NCBI GenBank assembly: GCA_022794015.1 | Contig: JAAWDZ010000052.1 | Coordinates: forward strand, 1 to 64,000 | DNA: 64,000 bases | DNA from: Eubacterium sp. | Lineage (GTDB): Bacteria > Bacillota > Clostridia > Lachnospirales > Lachnospiraceae | Direction of reading: 5' to 3' | Shown: positions 32,301 through 40,826 of the stretch, piece after piece | How the letters are laid out: the number at the start of each line of letters is the position of its first letter | Position numbering within the stretch: position 1 is the stretch's first letter | Notes under the pieces: generated by a model | Databases searched by the model: none | The model's input: the letters and a program-made list of their open reading frames with translations, nothing else | What the model was told of the DNA's origin: nothing | Made by a program: the position numbers and the translations under genes

Positions 32301-34105
32301 ATGTAATACGTTCCGCTGATTCTTTTCTGCACATAATAGGTATCAAAACGATCGCTGTACAGATACTTGTATAATGTATCTATCGTTCTGTACTGTTTGG
32401 TCCCATCCATACCACACACAATTTCTACATGATCACTCTGCAGTACAGGCGCCCGCTTTAACACATTGTTCCGTTCTTCTTCGCTTCTGAGGTCTAAGAA
32501 ACGGCGCACAATAAGCTCGTCCGACTCACTGATCAGTGCATTCAGCTTATCGTCTGAAATCTCCTGCCAGTCGCAGGTCAAAAGCTCCGGCAGCTTTGTT
32601 TCCGCATCCGCCTCTTCTAAAGGATCCATTCCTTCTATGGAAAGCAGCCCTTTTCCAAAATAAATATCTCTGCCTGCTTCTCCCAGATCTTTTGCCCTGC
32701 CGTCCAGCCGGGCTATCAGTTCTTCACAGGAATATTCTTCCCCCATAGCCCATTCTTCCGCTATTACCGCCGATACAATTGCCGCTGAAACGGAAGTTCC
32801 GCTGTATTCTGTTTCTTGCCTGTTTAAGCCAGATACTCTTAACTTTCCATAGGAGCAATAATCTACCCTCTCTCCATAATTGGAATAGCTCATATGGCTT
32901 TTGTCCGCGTTCACAGCAGCTACGGCGATTGCGTCCTTAGCGTCTGCAGGAGAAAAAGAAGCTGCGTCCTGTCCCGCATTACCTGCGGAAACCACCGTTA
33001 AAATACCTGCCTGCCGCGCCTGACAAATCGCGTCTGCTACCACCTGTGATCCGGCTGTCTGCAGAGCACCCATACTGATGTTAATAATATTCGCCCCATT
33101 CTCCATTGCATAACGTATACCCATATAAAGCTTTAAGGACGAAGTGCGCCCGTTTTCATCCGCTACTTTCACCGGCATAATCCGCACACAATCCGGCGTA
33201 TGGTTCAGAATAATATTAGCCATTACGGTACCATGTCCGTTTTCATCCCAGGCTGCATCCGCATCTGCCTTCTTTGTGTCTGATGTCCGTGTACCTGTGA
33301 TTCCTATATCTGTCCCTCCTGTAATTCTGTCTGTTCCATAACTGCTGCTGTCATAGCCGGTATCCAGTACAGCCACGCACACTGTTCTGCCGTCTGTGGC
33401 GTTTTCTGATGCTCCCTGCGCCGGAGAGAGCGTGGCTTCTCTTTCCGTAAATTCCTGTGCCAACGCTTCCGATTTTTCCGACGTCCCACGGTATATACTC
33501 TCTGCTTCTACAAGCAGGCCGGGGATATTTTCCAGATGATCACAGGCTGCTTTTGCTTCTTCTTCCGATGCATAATCCAGAATATACAATTGTTCATACC
33601 CACAAATCACATGCTCCGCACCCATTGTGTCAAATTCGAATTCGCTTCTTACCAGCAGGCGTTTGCTCTGCCATGGGTTTTGGGATTCCAGATTTAAATC
33701 TTCATCTGTTGTCACCATATCCACAGCCTCCCGCAGCGTGCTTAAATCAGACACTTCCATCACATCTGTTTCTTCCGGCACATCCTGCTGTTTGGATGCT
33801 TCCTGTACGTTTTGCAGCTCCTGCTGTTCGGACATGCCCTGCACCACCCCTGTTTCCAACATTCTGTGCTCTTTCCATGCCCTCTGCCCCGGCTGTGCTT
33901 CCGGTTCTTCCTGTTCATTTCTATGCTTCTCTTCTTTTTGGTATCCTCCCTTCAATCTTTCCTGCTCCTCTTTAGAAGATTCTTTCCGATGTATTTTCTC
34001 TTTTGCATATCCGCCCGGCGCCGCCGAAACAATACACAACGCATATACAAAAACCCACGCCAGTATTTTCCTGGCTTTATTTCTATATCCATACCGGTTT
34101 TTCAA
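29399..34105 (-). CDS. S8 (subtilisin-like) serine peptidase with I9-like prodomain and multiple InlB/Flg_new repeats
   Basis: Asp VAVLDTGYDS, His DENGHGTVMA, Asn SAGNAG, Ser YSGTSVSAAIV; repeats YEFLGWSKN, YRFLGWSLT, YRFLGWSME; TTG at 34105 has GGGAG RBS (ORF track begins at 34138). Confidence 0.88.
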   Translation of the reverse strand: MKNRYGYRNKARKILAWVFVYALCIVSAAPGGYAKEKIHRKESSKEEQERLKGGYQKEEKHRNEQEEPEAQPGQRAWKEHRMLETGVVQGMSEQQELQNVQEASKQQDVPEETDVMEVSDLSTLREAVDMVTTDEDLNLESQNPWQSKRLLVRSEFEFDTMGAEHVICGYEQLYILDYASEEEAKAACDHLENIPGLLVEAESIYRGTSEKSEALAQEFTEREATLSPAQGASENATDGRTVCVAVLDTGYDSSSYGTDRITGGTDIGITGTRTSDTKKADADAAWDENGHGTVMANIILNHTPDCVRIMPVKVADENGRTSSLKLYMGIRYAMENGANIINISMGALQTAGSQVVADAICQARQAGILTVVSAGNAGQDAASFSPADAKDAIAVAAVNADKSHMSYSNYGERVDYCSYGKLRVSGLNRQETEYSGTSVSAAIVSAVIAEEWAMGEEYSCEELIARLDGRAKDLGEAGRDIYFGKGLLSIEGMDPLEEADAETKLPELLTCDWQEISDDKLNALISESDELIVRRFLDLRSEEERNNVLKRAPVLQSDHVEIVCGMDGTKQYRTIDTLYKYLYSDRFDTYYVQKRISGTYYMYIQNATRKVYLTTNKDETRCTLKIKFSGTSTNPADNPTITVSGTSAGAFSLKNAKVDGVKTFTDDNGNRNTIGQVGVVGIEVKKRAHSKITGQKKAVDLIKNPGNGLWAGGFTGFGSNKCVDTASADCRLMVGIGDLELNKDNQVQTYRIHITNYEASGWGNWTDWNVLQNAFCYQAGTRQHTHTKVCSNCGKTANTETVTESIPQLAHNFTNVPWIYAINNGVADGERWLQCGYACGTAVGSSGYDVNHVFWKKDYQYLQRIFFRYMNIDGKYPEYKTLVNGYFPAGTQMEGFSYTETEYAEYKNTPGVAGYTVSNQANIIYVDVPRKKYTVTYDGNGAAQGSVKQQEVYCGQIFDLRENGFYREGYEFLGWSKNRDGAAMKDRGCKNLSFQDGAVVTLYAKWKAIPICITLDNQGANVDSGTKKVFEHYAVGYFENRELTNRFVGNRIQIPQKQRKDTSLPDGMRRQQFMGYFTEKGGGGHQAVKNNGYLVSDINGQGAYQYFKRDRTIYAHWQDMYAVQFDPNLTEQDLKLIHQEVLCPYTRWAKEGEKITVSFGKAVVKEEQFADIYRFLGWSLTPQITSTDEIVLSEEKPAYTFTAKNDVTLYAQWDTSFVVAYVGNEQSSGVDCTEKINAVTDMYKFYENDEENAEYYFSRNTLKPTVDIASGQMQNADGEPFMEQVPYRFLGWSMEKERSMQEMQEIYTAAEPGIAGDMMIVRAKEAGVLLFGGLPEDFGTYSTPYVSEDVPLDADVPVIALYAVWDQYPQIHAADLYVPLADARNGKLTEEYFLNHAKATDEEMELTSFTLLDYQAEEFTKATEEMGLTLTYRAEDKAENVTEKMIHVYLADTSPKQCNTGKVRFISEKYLDTLAADSVWRSGTYAETLAKALGNHKTGEEYTEVTPIQQALGVQSVKKPGSGRWNHVQEVWEFTHEQVMQIQEYVKSVGVGGDPSGFLEQFGHCRVQ

Positions 34106-34121
34106 ATTGTCACTCCCTTCT

Positions 34122-34772
34122 TCATCGAAATACCGCAATCAGCTTCGTATTCTCTGATACGGCATACGGCATATGACCGGACGCAAGAACTGTCTTTTGT
34201 CCGTCGGCATATGCCGCCAACACGCTTCCTGCCTGCCCCGTACCGCCTGTTACAAAACGCCAGCCCAGAAAAGTTTTTCCTTCTTTTTTTGGGGGAACCG
34301 GAATACTGCAAAAGGAATCCTTTTGAATACGGTATTCTTTATAAAGCTCATCGTCTGCCGTATAAAAGGACACATTGCGATATTCGGGTTCTTTTTCCTC
34401 AGTTTTGTCAAATATCACGGTCCGCACCTGAGACACGCTTCCGGTCTTTCCATTTGGATGTTTGAATTTCTCTGTGATTTCTACAGATAAAATTCCGTGT
34501 TCGTAATCTGCATCCAACACGGATACCGTAATATCGGAATCACTGTTTGCCTGTATCAGCAGCGCTTTTAAAAAATCTGCCACAAAATCCTCATTTTCCG
34601 TAATAAAGCCGTTTCGGCCCTGCATCACATCAGACAATGACGAATCAATCGCCTGCGCCAACATATATTCTGTTTCTTTTTGTCTTGCAGACCTGCCGAA
34701 AAGCGTCAGCATCATGACAAATATAAACACAGCTATAAGACCGCACGCCATTCCAAACGCAATTTTTTTCAT
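34122..34772 (-). CDS. membrane-anchored protein of Tad-like locus with single InlB/Flg_new-like C-terminal repeat
   Basis: N-terminal TM; EYRIQKDSFCSIPVPPKKEGKTFLGWRF...SENTKLIAVFR. Confidence 0.6.
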   Translation of the reverse strand: MKKIAFGMACGLIAVFIFVMMLTLFGRSARQKETEYMLAQAIDSSLSDVMQGRNGFITENEDFVADFLKALLIQANSDSDITVSVLDADYEHGILSVEITEKFKHPNGKTGSVSQVRTVIFDKTEEKEPEYRNVSFYTADDELYKEYRIQKDSFCSIPVPPKKEGKTFLGWRFVTGGTGQAGSVLAAYADGQKTVLASGHMPYAVSENTKLIAVFR

Positions 34773-34827
34773 GCCTTATCCTTTCTTCCCAACACAATAT
34801 CTGTAATAGTTCAGACAGGCCAAACTG

Positions 34828-35352
34828 CTACCAATGCTTACAGCTGCCTGTCACCGGTATACGAAACTGTACCTCTGCCATCTTCTGTTCCCGATCCACA
34901 GCTTTTACGTTCATCACATAAATCCCCACAGAAGGAAACAAAAAAGAGGTCGGATCACAGGCCGTCACCTTATTTCTTCTGTCTTCCTCCGTCTGATAAA
35001 GTATACTTTCCCCGGCCTCATTTACAATATCTGTAATTTCTGCATCTACCCGATTCCCGTCAGCATCCTCTGCGGTGAGCATGTCTTTTAAGTTTATTTC
35101 CTTCTGCGGCAGTATTTCCTTACAGCAAAAGCTAATCTGCGGACGATTCCTTACTGCAGCCGCTTTTACGGCATCTATATCATGTAAAGTGCGCGCACCG
35201 TTTAAATCCACATCTTCCATGGCTTTTCCGTATGCTGCATGAATAAATCCGGTATATCCGTTCACCCGAATCCGAAATATAACGCCGAGCACAGATACTG
35301 CAATTATGGCAAACAGAATTGTCCTGCCATGCTGCTTCATGAAAACTAACAT
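34828..35352 (-). CDS. pilin-like N-terminus plus extracellular domain, Tad-like locus
   Basis: MKQHGRTILFAIIAVSVLGVIF resembles the mini-pilin N-termini; likely secreted domain follows. Confidence 0.55.
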   Translation of the reverse strand: MLVFMKQHGRTILFAIIAVSVLGVIFRIRVNGYTGFIHAAYGKAMEDVDLNGARTLHDIDAVKAAAVRNRPQISFCCKEILPQKEINLKDMLTAEDADGNRVDAEITDIVNEAGESILYQTEEDRRNKVTACDPTSFLFPSVGIYVMNVKAVDREQKMAEVQFRIPVTGSCKHW

Positions 35353-35363
35353 ATCAACCTCCT

Positions 35364-35513
35364 TTAACAGGCAGCCTCTAACAGATATTCCAGATATGTT
35401 CTTAAAATACCTGCGTCTGACTGTCCCAGCAAAAGCATGACTGCTCCAATCACTGCAAGCGCAGCCACAATACTGATCATCAATTCGCCCTGCTGGCTTA
35501 CAATTTCATCCAT
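35364..35513 (-). CDS. mini-pilin-like protein (49 aa)
   Basis: Hand translation MDEIVSQQGELMISIVAALAVIGAVMLLLGQSDAGILRTYLEYLLEAAC*; AGGAAGGG RBS; not in ORF track (below its size cutoff). Confidence 0.7.
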   Translation of the reverse strand: MDEIVSQQGELMISIVAALAVIGAVMLLLGQSDAGILRTYLEYLLEAAC

Positions 35514-35528
35514 TTTCTACCACCCTTC

Positions 35529-35639
35529 CTAAAATGCAGTAAATGCTTCCAGGACGACTGTCATCATCCCAAGAACTGCAGCAACAAGCATCACATACAT
35601 AATTGCTTCCCCATAATCTTCGAATAATCCGTTATCCAT
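35529..35639 (-). CDS. mini-pilin-like protein (36 aa)
   Basis: Hand translation MDNGLFEDYGEAIMYVMLVAAVLGMMTVVLEAFTAF*; in operon between TadE-like and 49-aa ORF. Confidence 0.6.
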   Translation of the reverse strand: MDNGLFEDYGEAIMYVMLVAAVLGMMTVVLEAFTAF

Positions 35640-35651
35640 ATCATAGTCTCC

Positions 35652-36026
35652 TTATCTCGCAAACCCGCGCAAAACATTTGGTGTTTCCACTCCAAGGAAT
35701 GGCAGTCTGCTGGTATACTCTACCGTCACATAAGCAGTCACCACATCTGCCAGATCTGCAGCCGGCGCATGTTTTGTATACGTATGATGTGAGCCGTCTC
35801 CATTGGATACGTCTATACTTACATTGTAATTCTGCTCTGTCCCGGCCTGTATGCAGGCATTCAAAACCGAAGGGGCAAAATTGCTGTTCTGAAGCTCCTG
35901 TATCACATCCTGCTTATAGCCGGACGCCCGGTCAACTTCTGTCTGGTAATTTAAAATACCCGCTCCCAAAAACACAATCAGCGCAAAGAAAAATATTCCC
36001 ATAAAGGATTTGATAATAACAGGCAT
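35652..36026 (-). CDS. TadE-like minor pilin/pseudopilin
   Basis: MPVIIKSFMGIFFFALIVFLGAGILNYQTEVDRASGYKQDVIQELQNSNFAPSVLNACIQ; one N-terminal TM, locus context. Confidence 0.55.
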   Translation of the reverse strand: MPVIIKSFMGIFFFALIVFLGAGILNYQTEVDRASGYKQDVIQELQNSNFAPSVLNACIQAGTEQNYNVSIDVSNGDGSHHTYTKHAPAADLADVVTAYVTVEYTSRLPFLGVETPNVLRGFAR

Positions 36027-36041
36027 AAGCCGCCTCCTTCC

Positions 36042-37541
36042 TCAATACAAACTTGTCGTCATAAATGCAATCGTCACCAAAGTCATATCTGCAACCAGCT
36101 TTCCTCCGCCGATAATCGACGGAAACAGAAACTGCCAGTAAAGCGCGGCCAGCCGGCCGTCATTGGCAGCGTTTTCGCTCTGACTTAACAATGATGCATT
36201 TTTCGATAATATTTCATCAATCTGCAAATCCGCATCACCGCCCCGTCCGGAAGAAATCGAATATAACATTCCCATTGCAGACTGGACTTCAATCATCTGG
36301 AATTCCTTCATAAAATTCATATAAGGCTCATTAGACTCCGGATTTTCCATAATCTGCTCCTGCATCTTTTGCAGGGCTTCCGCCAGTATAACAGGCGCCC
36401 CTTCCAGTGATTTTGCAATGGCTGCGTTTACGTTTTCCGATACCTGCAGCAGCAGGGAAATTTCCATCAGCCATTGTGGAAATGCCTTTGTAATCTCCTG
36501 CGCACAGCGTTTTTTTGCCAGTCTGTACCCCAGTTTATGCTGGTTTAACATAACAAAGAAAACCGGAATACATATCAGGGCAGGCCATTTCCATCCAACC
36601 AGCCCAAACAGTACCAAAAATCCCGCCGGAATCAGCGCCCACAGCAGGCTTTTCCTCCTCTCGCACCTGTAATCGTACTGTGTTACCTTCTGATACAGCG
36701 CCAACAGCTCTTCCTCCGTCATCGCACATTCACTGCGCAGCCAGTTCACGGACGCCAGTGTATCAGCTTTAATATATGTCCGCATGGAAATCAGTATCAT
36801 AATCACCGTGCCAATTTTGTAAACCTGCGACGAAGTGATATCTACAATCGGAGCAAACTTCGTAATTATAAGCGGCGTGAACAGACAGACCCCGCAGACC
36901 AGCACAAGCGCAATATTAACCATACGCTGCCTGTTTTTACATTCCTTCTGAAATTTACAGGTTTCCGTTTCCCAGATTGCCCTGCTGGAAAGCAGTATTT
37001 TCACAGACGATTCATAATCACCGCCTATCTTTTCTGTTTTTACCATCAGTGCATGCACATCCTTCAATCTCTGGCACTTATAGTTTTGCTCTATAATCTT
37101 CAACCCTGCTTCTATGGAATTTTCCTCCGAATATTCGTACAGGATATAACGTATCGCTTCCTGTACCGTCTTTCGCATCGGGGAATCCTTTGGCATAATT
37201 TTTTCCACATCCTGCAGGGATGTAATAATTTTAGGCATCTTTTTAAAGGAATACAGCACCTGCTCCATATACAGATTCACATCCGAAAAACGCTTCTGCT
37301 CATACATATTCCGATATCCATTGATAATTGCCCTGGGAACCATAGACATTCCACACACAGCCACCACGCACACTTTGGCCAAATCCAGCCGGAACACAAA
37401 TCCACAGAGAACAGACAATACTGTCACTGCCAGATAAATTAGAATGGTATTTTTTACCCGATAGGTATAACCATATCGGGCAATTGCCGCAGATACATTT
37501 CCGGGATTTAAATAATAAAAAAACGATTCTTTTTTATGCAT
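36042..37541 (-). CDS. TadB/TadC-like (T2SSF family) pilus platform protein, both halves in one polypeptide
   Basis: Follows TadA-like ATPase with overlapping ends; multi-TM; likely start MHKKESFFYYLNPG at 37541 with GGGGAGGG RBS. Confidence 0.7.
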   Translation of the reverse strand: MHKKESFFYYLNPGNVSAAIARYGYTYRVKNTILIYLAVTVLSVLCGFVFRLDLAKVCVVAVCGMSMVPRAIINGYRNMYEQKRFSDVNLYMEQVLYSFKKMPKIITSLQDVEKIMPKDSPMRKTVQEAIRYILYEYSEENSIEAGLKIIEQNYKCQRLKDVHALMVKTEKIGGDYESSVKILLSSRAIWETETCKFQKECKNRQRMVNIALVLVCGVCLFTPLIITKFAPIVDITSSQVYKIGTVIMILISMRTYIKADTLASVNWLRSECAMTEEELLALYQKVTQYDYRCERRKSLLWALIPAGFLVLFGLVGWKWPALICIPVFFVMLNQHKLGYRLAKKRCAQEITKAFPQWLMEISLLLQVSENVNAAIAKSLEGAPVILAEALQKMQEQIMENPESNEPYMNFMKEFQMIEVQSAMGMLYSISSGRGGDADLQIDEILSKNASLLSQSENAANDGRLAALYWQFLFPSIIGGGKLVADMTLVTIAFMTTSLY

Positions 37542-38706
37542 GTCCTGCCCTCCCCGTTTTAAAATCAAATACATACGGCTCTGTCACGCCCGCCCTTTCC
37601 ATCTTCTTAGCGATTGAATCCGGAAGTGCGCGCTCCAGCGCCTGACCGTCAGACACGATTAGATACGCCCGATTCTGCCCGTTTTCCCTGTCAAAAAAAC
37701 ACATCTGGTCAATATAACGCCTGCTCTTACCATCGGCCATCTCCTTAATCCGAAGCAAAATACCAATATCAATAAAATCATAAATATCATTGACCATCCG
37801 ATCCGCATCCAGGGAATTCTGGATCATATTCATAAAACGATCGGGTATTTTGAGCACATTATCTGTATGGATTGTCGTAATTCCCTTCACTCCGGTCGAC
37901 CAACATTCCAGCAGTGACTTTGCCTCCTTTGAGCGTGCCTCCGAAAGCATAATCCAGGAAGGATTCAGCCGCAGGCAGGTTTTTATTGCATTCGTATAAT
38001 CCATCGTCGTTGCATTGCTCCTTTGGGCGCCTTTCTGACGCTCCTTCTTAACTTTAATGGCAATACAGTCATTTCCCGGATAAAGCTCTGCGTAATGCCA
38101 CTCCGGATTGTCTTCAATCGTAATCACCTTATCCTGCGCCCGGATATAACCGGATAAAAACTTTGCAAATTCCGTCTTTCCCACCCCGGTATCTCCGCAT
38201 ATCACAAAATTCATTTTCGTGCGCACACAATTCACCAATAGCGCCAGAATTTCCTGCCTGCAATACCCTTGTCGGATCAGCTCTTTTGCATCGTACCGCG
38301 GCACGGCAGGCGCCTTACGGATACAAAATGCCCGCCCTGTTGTAGTCACGGTTTCATGTACCGCCGTAATGCGGAGCTCATCCGATTCCGCTTCCAGAAT
38401 CGGATTTGCCGGATTGAACTGCTGCTCCACTGCCATACTGACCTTATTGATAAAAACCTCCAGAAACTTAGGCGTTACCAGGGATGCTTCCGCTTTCACC
38501 TTAACCTTATTGACATCGGTCAGCCACAGATCCGTCCCATTGTAATCCACATCAGTAATCCGATCGTCCAAAATAAACGGCAGCAGAGGACCAAAACTTT
38601 CATTGTCTAATAAAACAGATCTGTTCCTAAATTCATCCATCTTTTCCTCCGCACAATCATTATGGTGTTGGAACCGCTCCGCCTGCGCTCTTGTAGAAGC
38701 CTTCAA
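37534..38706 (-). CDS. CpaF/TadA-like secretion ATPase
   Basis: NFVICGDTGVGKTEFAKFL (Walker A), ITIEDNPEWHYAELYPGNDCIAIK, SWIMLSEARSKEAKSLLECWSTGVKGITTIHTDN. Confidence 0.9.
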   Translation of the reverse strand: MKASTRAQAERFQHHNDCAEEKMDEFRNRSVLLDNESFGPLLPFILDDRITDVDYNGTDLWLTDVNKVKVKAEASLVTPKFLEVFINKVSMAVEQQFNPANPILEAESDELRITAVHETVTTTGRAFCIRKAPAVPRYDAKELIRQGYCRQEILALLVNCVRTKMNFVICGDTGVGKTEFAKFLSGYIRAQDKVITIEDNPEWHYAELYPGNDCIAIKVKKERQKGAQRSNATTMDYTNAIKTCLRLNPSWIMLSEARSKEAKSLLECWSTGVKGITTIHTDNVLKIPDRFMNMIQNSLDADRMVNDIYDFIDIGILLRIKEMADGKSRRYIDQMCFFDRENGQNRAYLIVSDGQALERALPDSIAKKMERAGVTEPYVFDFKTGRAGHA

Positions 38707-38839
38707 TCAAATCCTTAAACGCATTGTACACAATGCTGCTCGTATCGCTTCCAATCACAAGTGTAATAATTCCAATAACCGCTACAATTGCCAGTACCGT
38801 AATAATTGTCGATCCATATTGTTTAAAAATTTCATCCAT
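38660..38839 (-). CDS. mini-pilin-like protein (59 aa)
   Basis: Hand translation MDEIFKQYGSTIITVLAIVAVIGIITLVIGSDTSSIVYNAFKDLIEGFYKSAGGAVPTP*; AAAGGAG RBS; overlaps tadA-like start region; absent from ORF track. Confidence 0.75.
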   Translation of the reverse strand: MDEIFKQYGSTIITVLAIVAVIGIITLVIGSDTSSIVYNAFKDLIEGFYKSAGGAVPTP

Positions 38840-39056
38840 AAAATAATTTCTCCTTTTTCAGATTTTTTTAATTCTTTCAAACTTTCAGGTAACATTTTCC
38901 GACTTGGAAAAAAGATGCCCCATGGGACAAAGAATACACCTCAGGCAGATACCCTGAGATTCATAAACAAGATTAACAAACGATATTCATAAATTAAACT
39001 TAATCATTTTGGGATTTTATTTGAATATAAAATAAAAAGATTTAAAAGACACTAAT

Positions 39057-39085
39057 ACTATACAACACAATCCGCAGTTTGTAAA
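39057..39085 (-). promoter_or_regulatory. sigmaA-type promoter for Tad-like operon
   Basis: Minus strand TTTACA-N17-TATAGT about 210 nt upstream of the first mini-pilin. Confidence 0.6.
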
Positions 39086-39283
39086 GAGTTTTCCCAAAAA
39101 AATTTCCACTGCGCATACAAAAAAACAGGAAAGAAGTCTTATTTCGCCTTACTAAGCCAATTTAATACCTTATGGCCAATCCGAGAATACGCAGATACCC
39201 AAAATACAGAAAAACAAAAAAACAGAAGCAGGAAACCATTCAAAAACCACATTCTCAACTAAACTCCCCCAAACACACACCTA

Positions 39284-39558
39284 AACGTAGATTTTGGGAA
39301 AATGTAGTCAGACAGAGGGTGCGGTTGCAGTCGGGGCCTTGTGACGGAATTTCAGGGAGTCTTAAACATTCCTCCGATCCCAGCAATGCCCTGCCACGGA
39401 TGGCAGGGCAAGCCGCAACCGCGCCATGGACGGCGCGTTTGCGGCGGTTGCGTCCACCTTGCAGAAACCTCCCGGAATGTTTTAGATTCCCAAAATTCCG
39501 TCACACAGCCCCGGCTGCAACCGCACCCTCTGTCTGACGTATACTTCTCCCAAAACTC
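39284..39558. repeat. ~275 bp imperfect palindrome with branched internal hairpins
   Basis: Left arm gtcagacagagggtgcggttgcagtcggggc...gacggaattt...taaacattcc pairs with right arm ggaatgttttagattccc...aaattccgtc...gccccggctgcaaccgcaccctctgtctgac; internal tgccctgcca/tggcagggca and cgcaaccgc(gcgcc/ggcgc)gcggttgcg. Confidence 0.9.
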
Positions 39559-40811
39559 TACTCCCTCCGCAACGCCTCAATCGGATTCAGATTGGCCGCC
39601 TTATAAGAAGGCAGCATCCCAAAAACAATACCGATCAGCATGGAAAAAATCACAGATCCGATTGCCGCCGGAATACTGATTGCCACCGGCATTTCACTGA
39701 CTCTGGATATAATTTCCGCCAGTACAATTCCTGACACCACGCCCAGAATCCCTCCCATACTGGTAAGTACCGACGCTTCGGTCAAAAACTGCCCCAGTAT
39801 ATTGGATTTTCTGGCTCCGATCGCCTTTTTTAACCCAATTTCCTGTGTTCTCTCCGTTACAGATACCAGCATAATATTCATAACGCCAATACCGCCGACA
39901 ATCAGAGAAATTCCGGCAATCCAGATTAACATACTGTTTGTGGATTCTCCCAGTTCCTGAATCTGCCTTGCCTGTTCTAACAAATCCTCCGCTTTATACT
40001 TAATCGTATCATCACTGGGGTTTAAATATCCATTCAGGATATTCGCCCCTTCTTTTCCGGCATTTGTCATATCATCCGTGGACGCTACTTTGATCACCAG
40101 GTTCTGCGGCTCGTCAAACTGATAGATAATCGGCCATGCGCTGTCCGGAACATAAACTTTTCCGGCAGAATCCTGTGAATAAGTGTAGTAATCTTCGATA
40201 CTATTGATGACAGGTTCAAAATTCCTGGATTTCGCCACCGTACCGACGACTACAAAAGGTTCTTTACGGATTTCAATGGTCTTGCCTAACGGGTCTTCCC
40301 CCTGAAAAAGAGCATCCGCAGATTCTTTATCCAAAATCGCCACTTTCCGAAAATTCTTATAATCTTCCTGCGTAAATCCGCGGCCTTTCTGGATAATAAA
40401 ATTGCAGGTATCAAAATAATTCTCATCTACTCCAATGACATAACCGCCGGATAATGTTGTGTTCAGATGATACACTCCGCCATAATCCTGTCTGGACAGA
40501 TATAATGACGCATTGTCGACGTTATCAATTTCTTTCACCTGCTTTAACACTTCGGGACTGATTACCGGAACACCTGCGGGAACACCTTCGTAACCCATTT
40601 CATATGTCCAGTCCCCCTGATATAAAGCAATTTCTACCGTATTATCTCCCGAACCAATCAGGTTTTCCTTGATCTGTTCGTTTGTCCCCTGAATTGTAGA
40701 AACAATAGCAATAATTGCCGCAATACCTATAATAATTCCCAGCATAGTCAGGAAGGAACGCATCTTGTGGGACCAGATGCCTTTAAATGATAAACGAATA
40801 TTTTCAAACAT
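39558..40811 (-). CDS. MacB-like ABC transporter permease (FtsX family)
   Basis: MFENIRLSFKGIWSHKMRSFLTMLGIIIGIAAIIAIVSTIQG...IVGGIGVMNIMLVSVTERTQEIGLKKAIGAR. Confidence 0.95.
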   Translation of the reverse strand: MFENIRLSFKGIWSHKMRSFLTMLGIIIGIAAIIAIVSTIQGTNEQIKENLIGSGDNTVEIALYQGDWTYEMGYEGVPAGVPVISPEVLKQVKEIDNVDNASLYLSRQDYGGVYHLNTTLSGGYVIGVDENYFDTCNFIIQKGRGFTQEDYKNFRKVAILDKESADALFQGEDPLGKTIEIRKEPFVVVGTVAKSRNFEPVINSIEDYYTYSQDSAGKVYVPDSAWPIIYQFDEPQNLVIKVASTDDMTNAGKEGANILNGYLNPSDDTIKYKAEDLLEQARQIQELGESTNSMLIWIAGISLIVGGIGVMNIMLVSVTERTQEIGLKKAIGARKSNILGQFLTEASVLTSMGGILGVVSGIVLAEIISRVSEMPVAISIPAAIGSVIFSMLIGIVFGMLPSYKAANLNPIEALRRE

Positions 40812-40826
40812 ATTTTAAACTCCTTC

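Noticed and set aside
39172-39679. Plus-strand ORFs 39172..39537 and 39341..39679
   Set aside because: They run through the large palindrome and into the antisense of the permease gene; artefacts of GC-rich inverted repeats.
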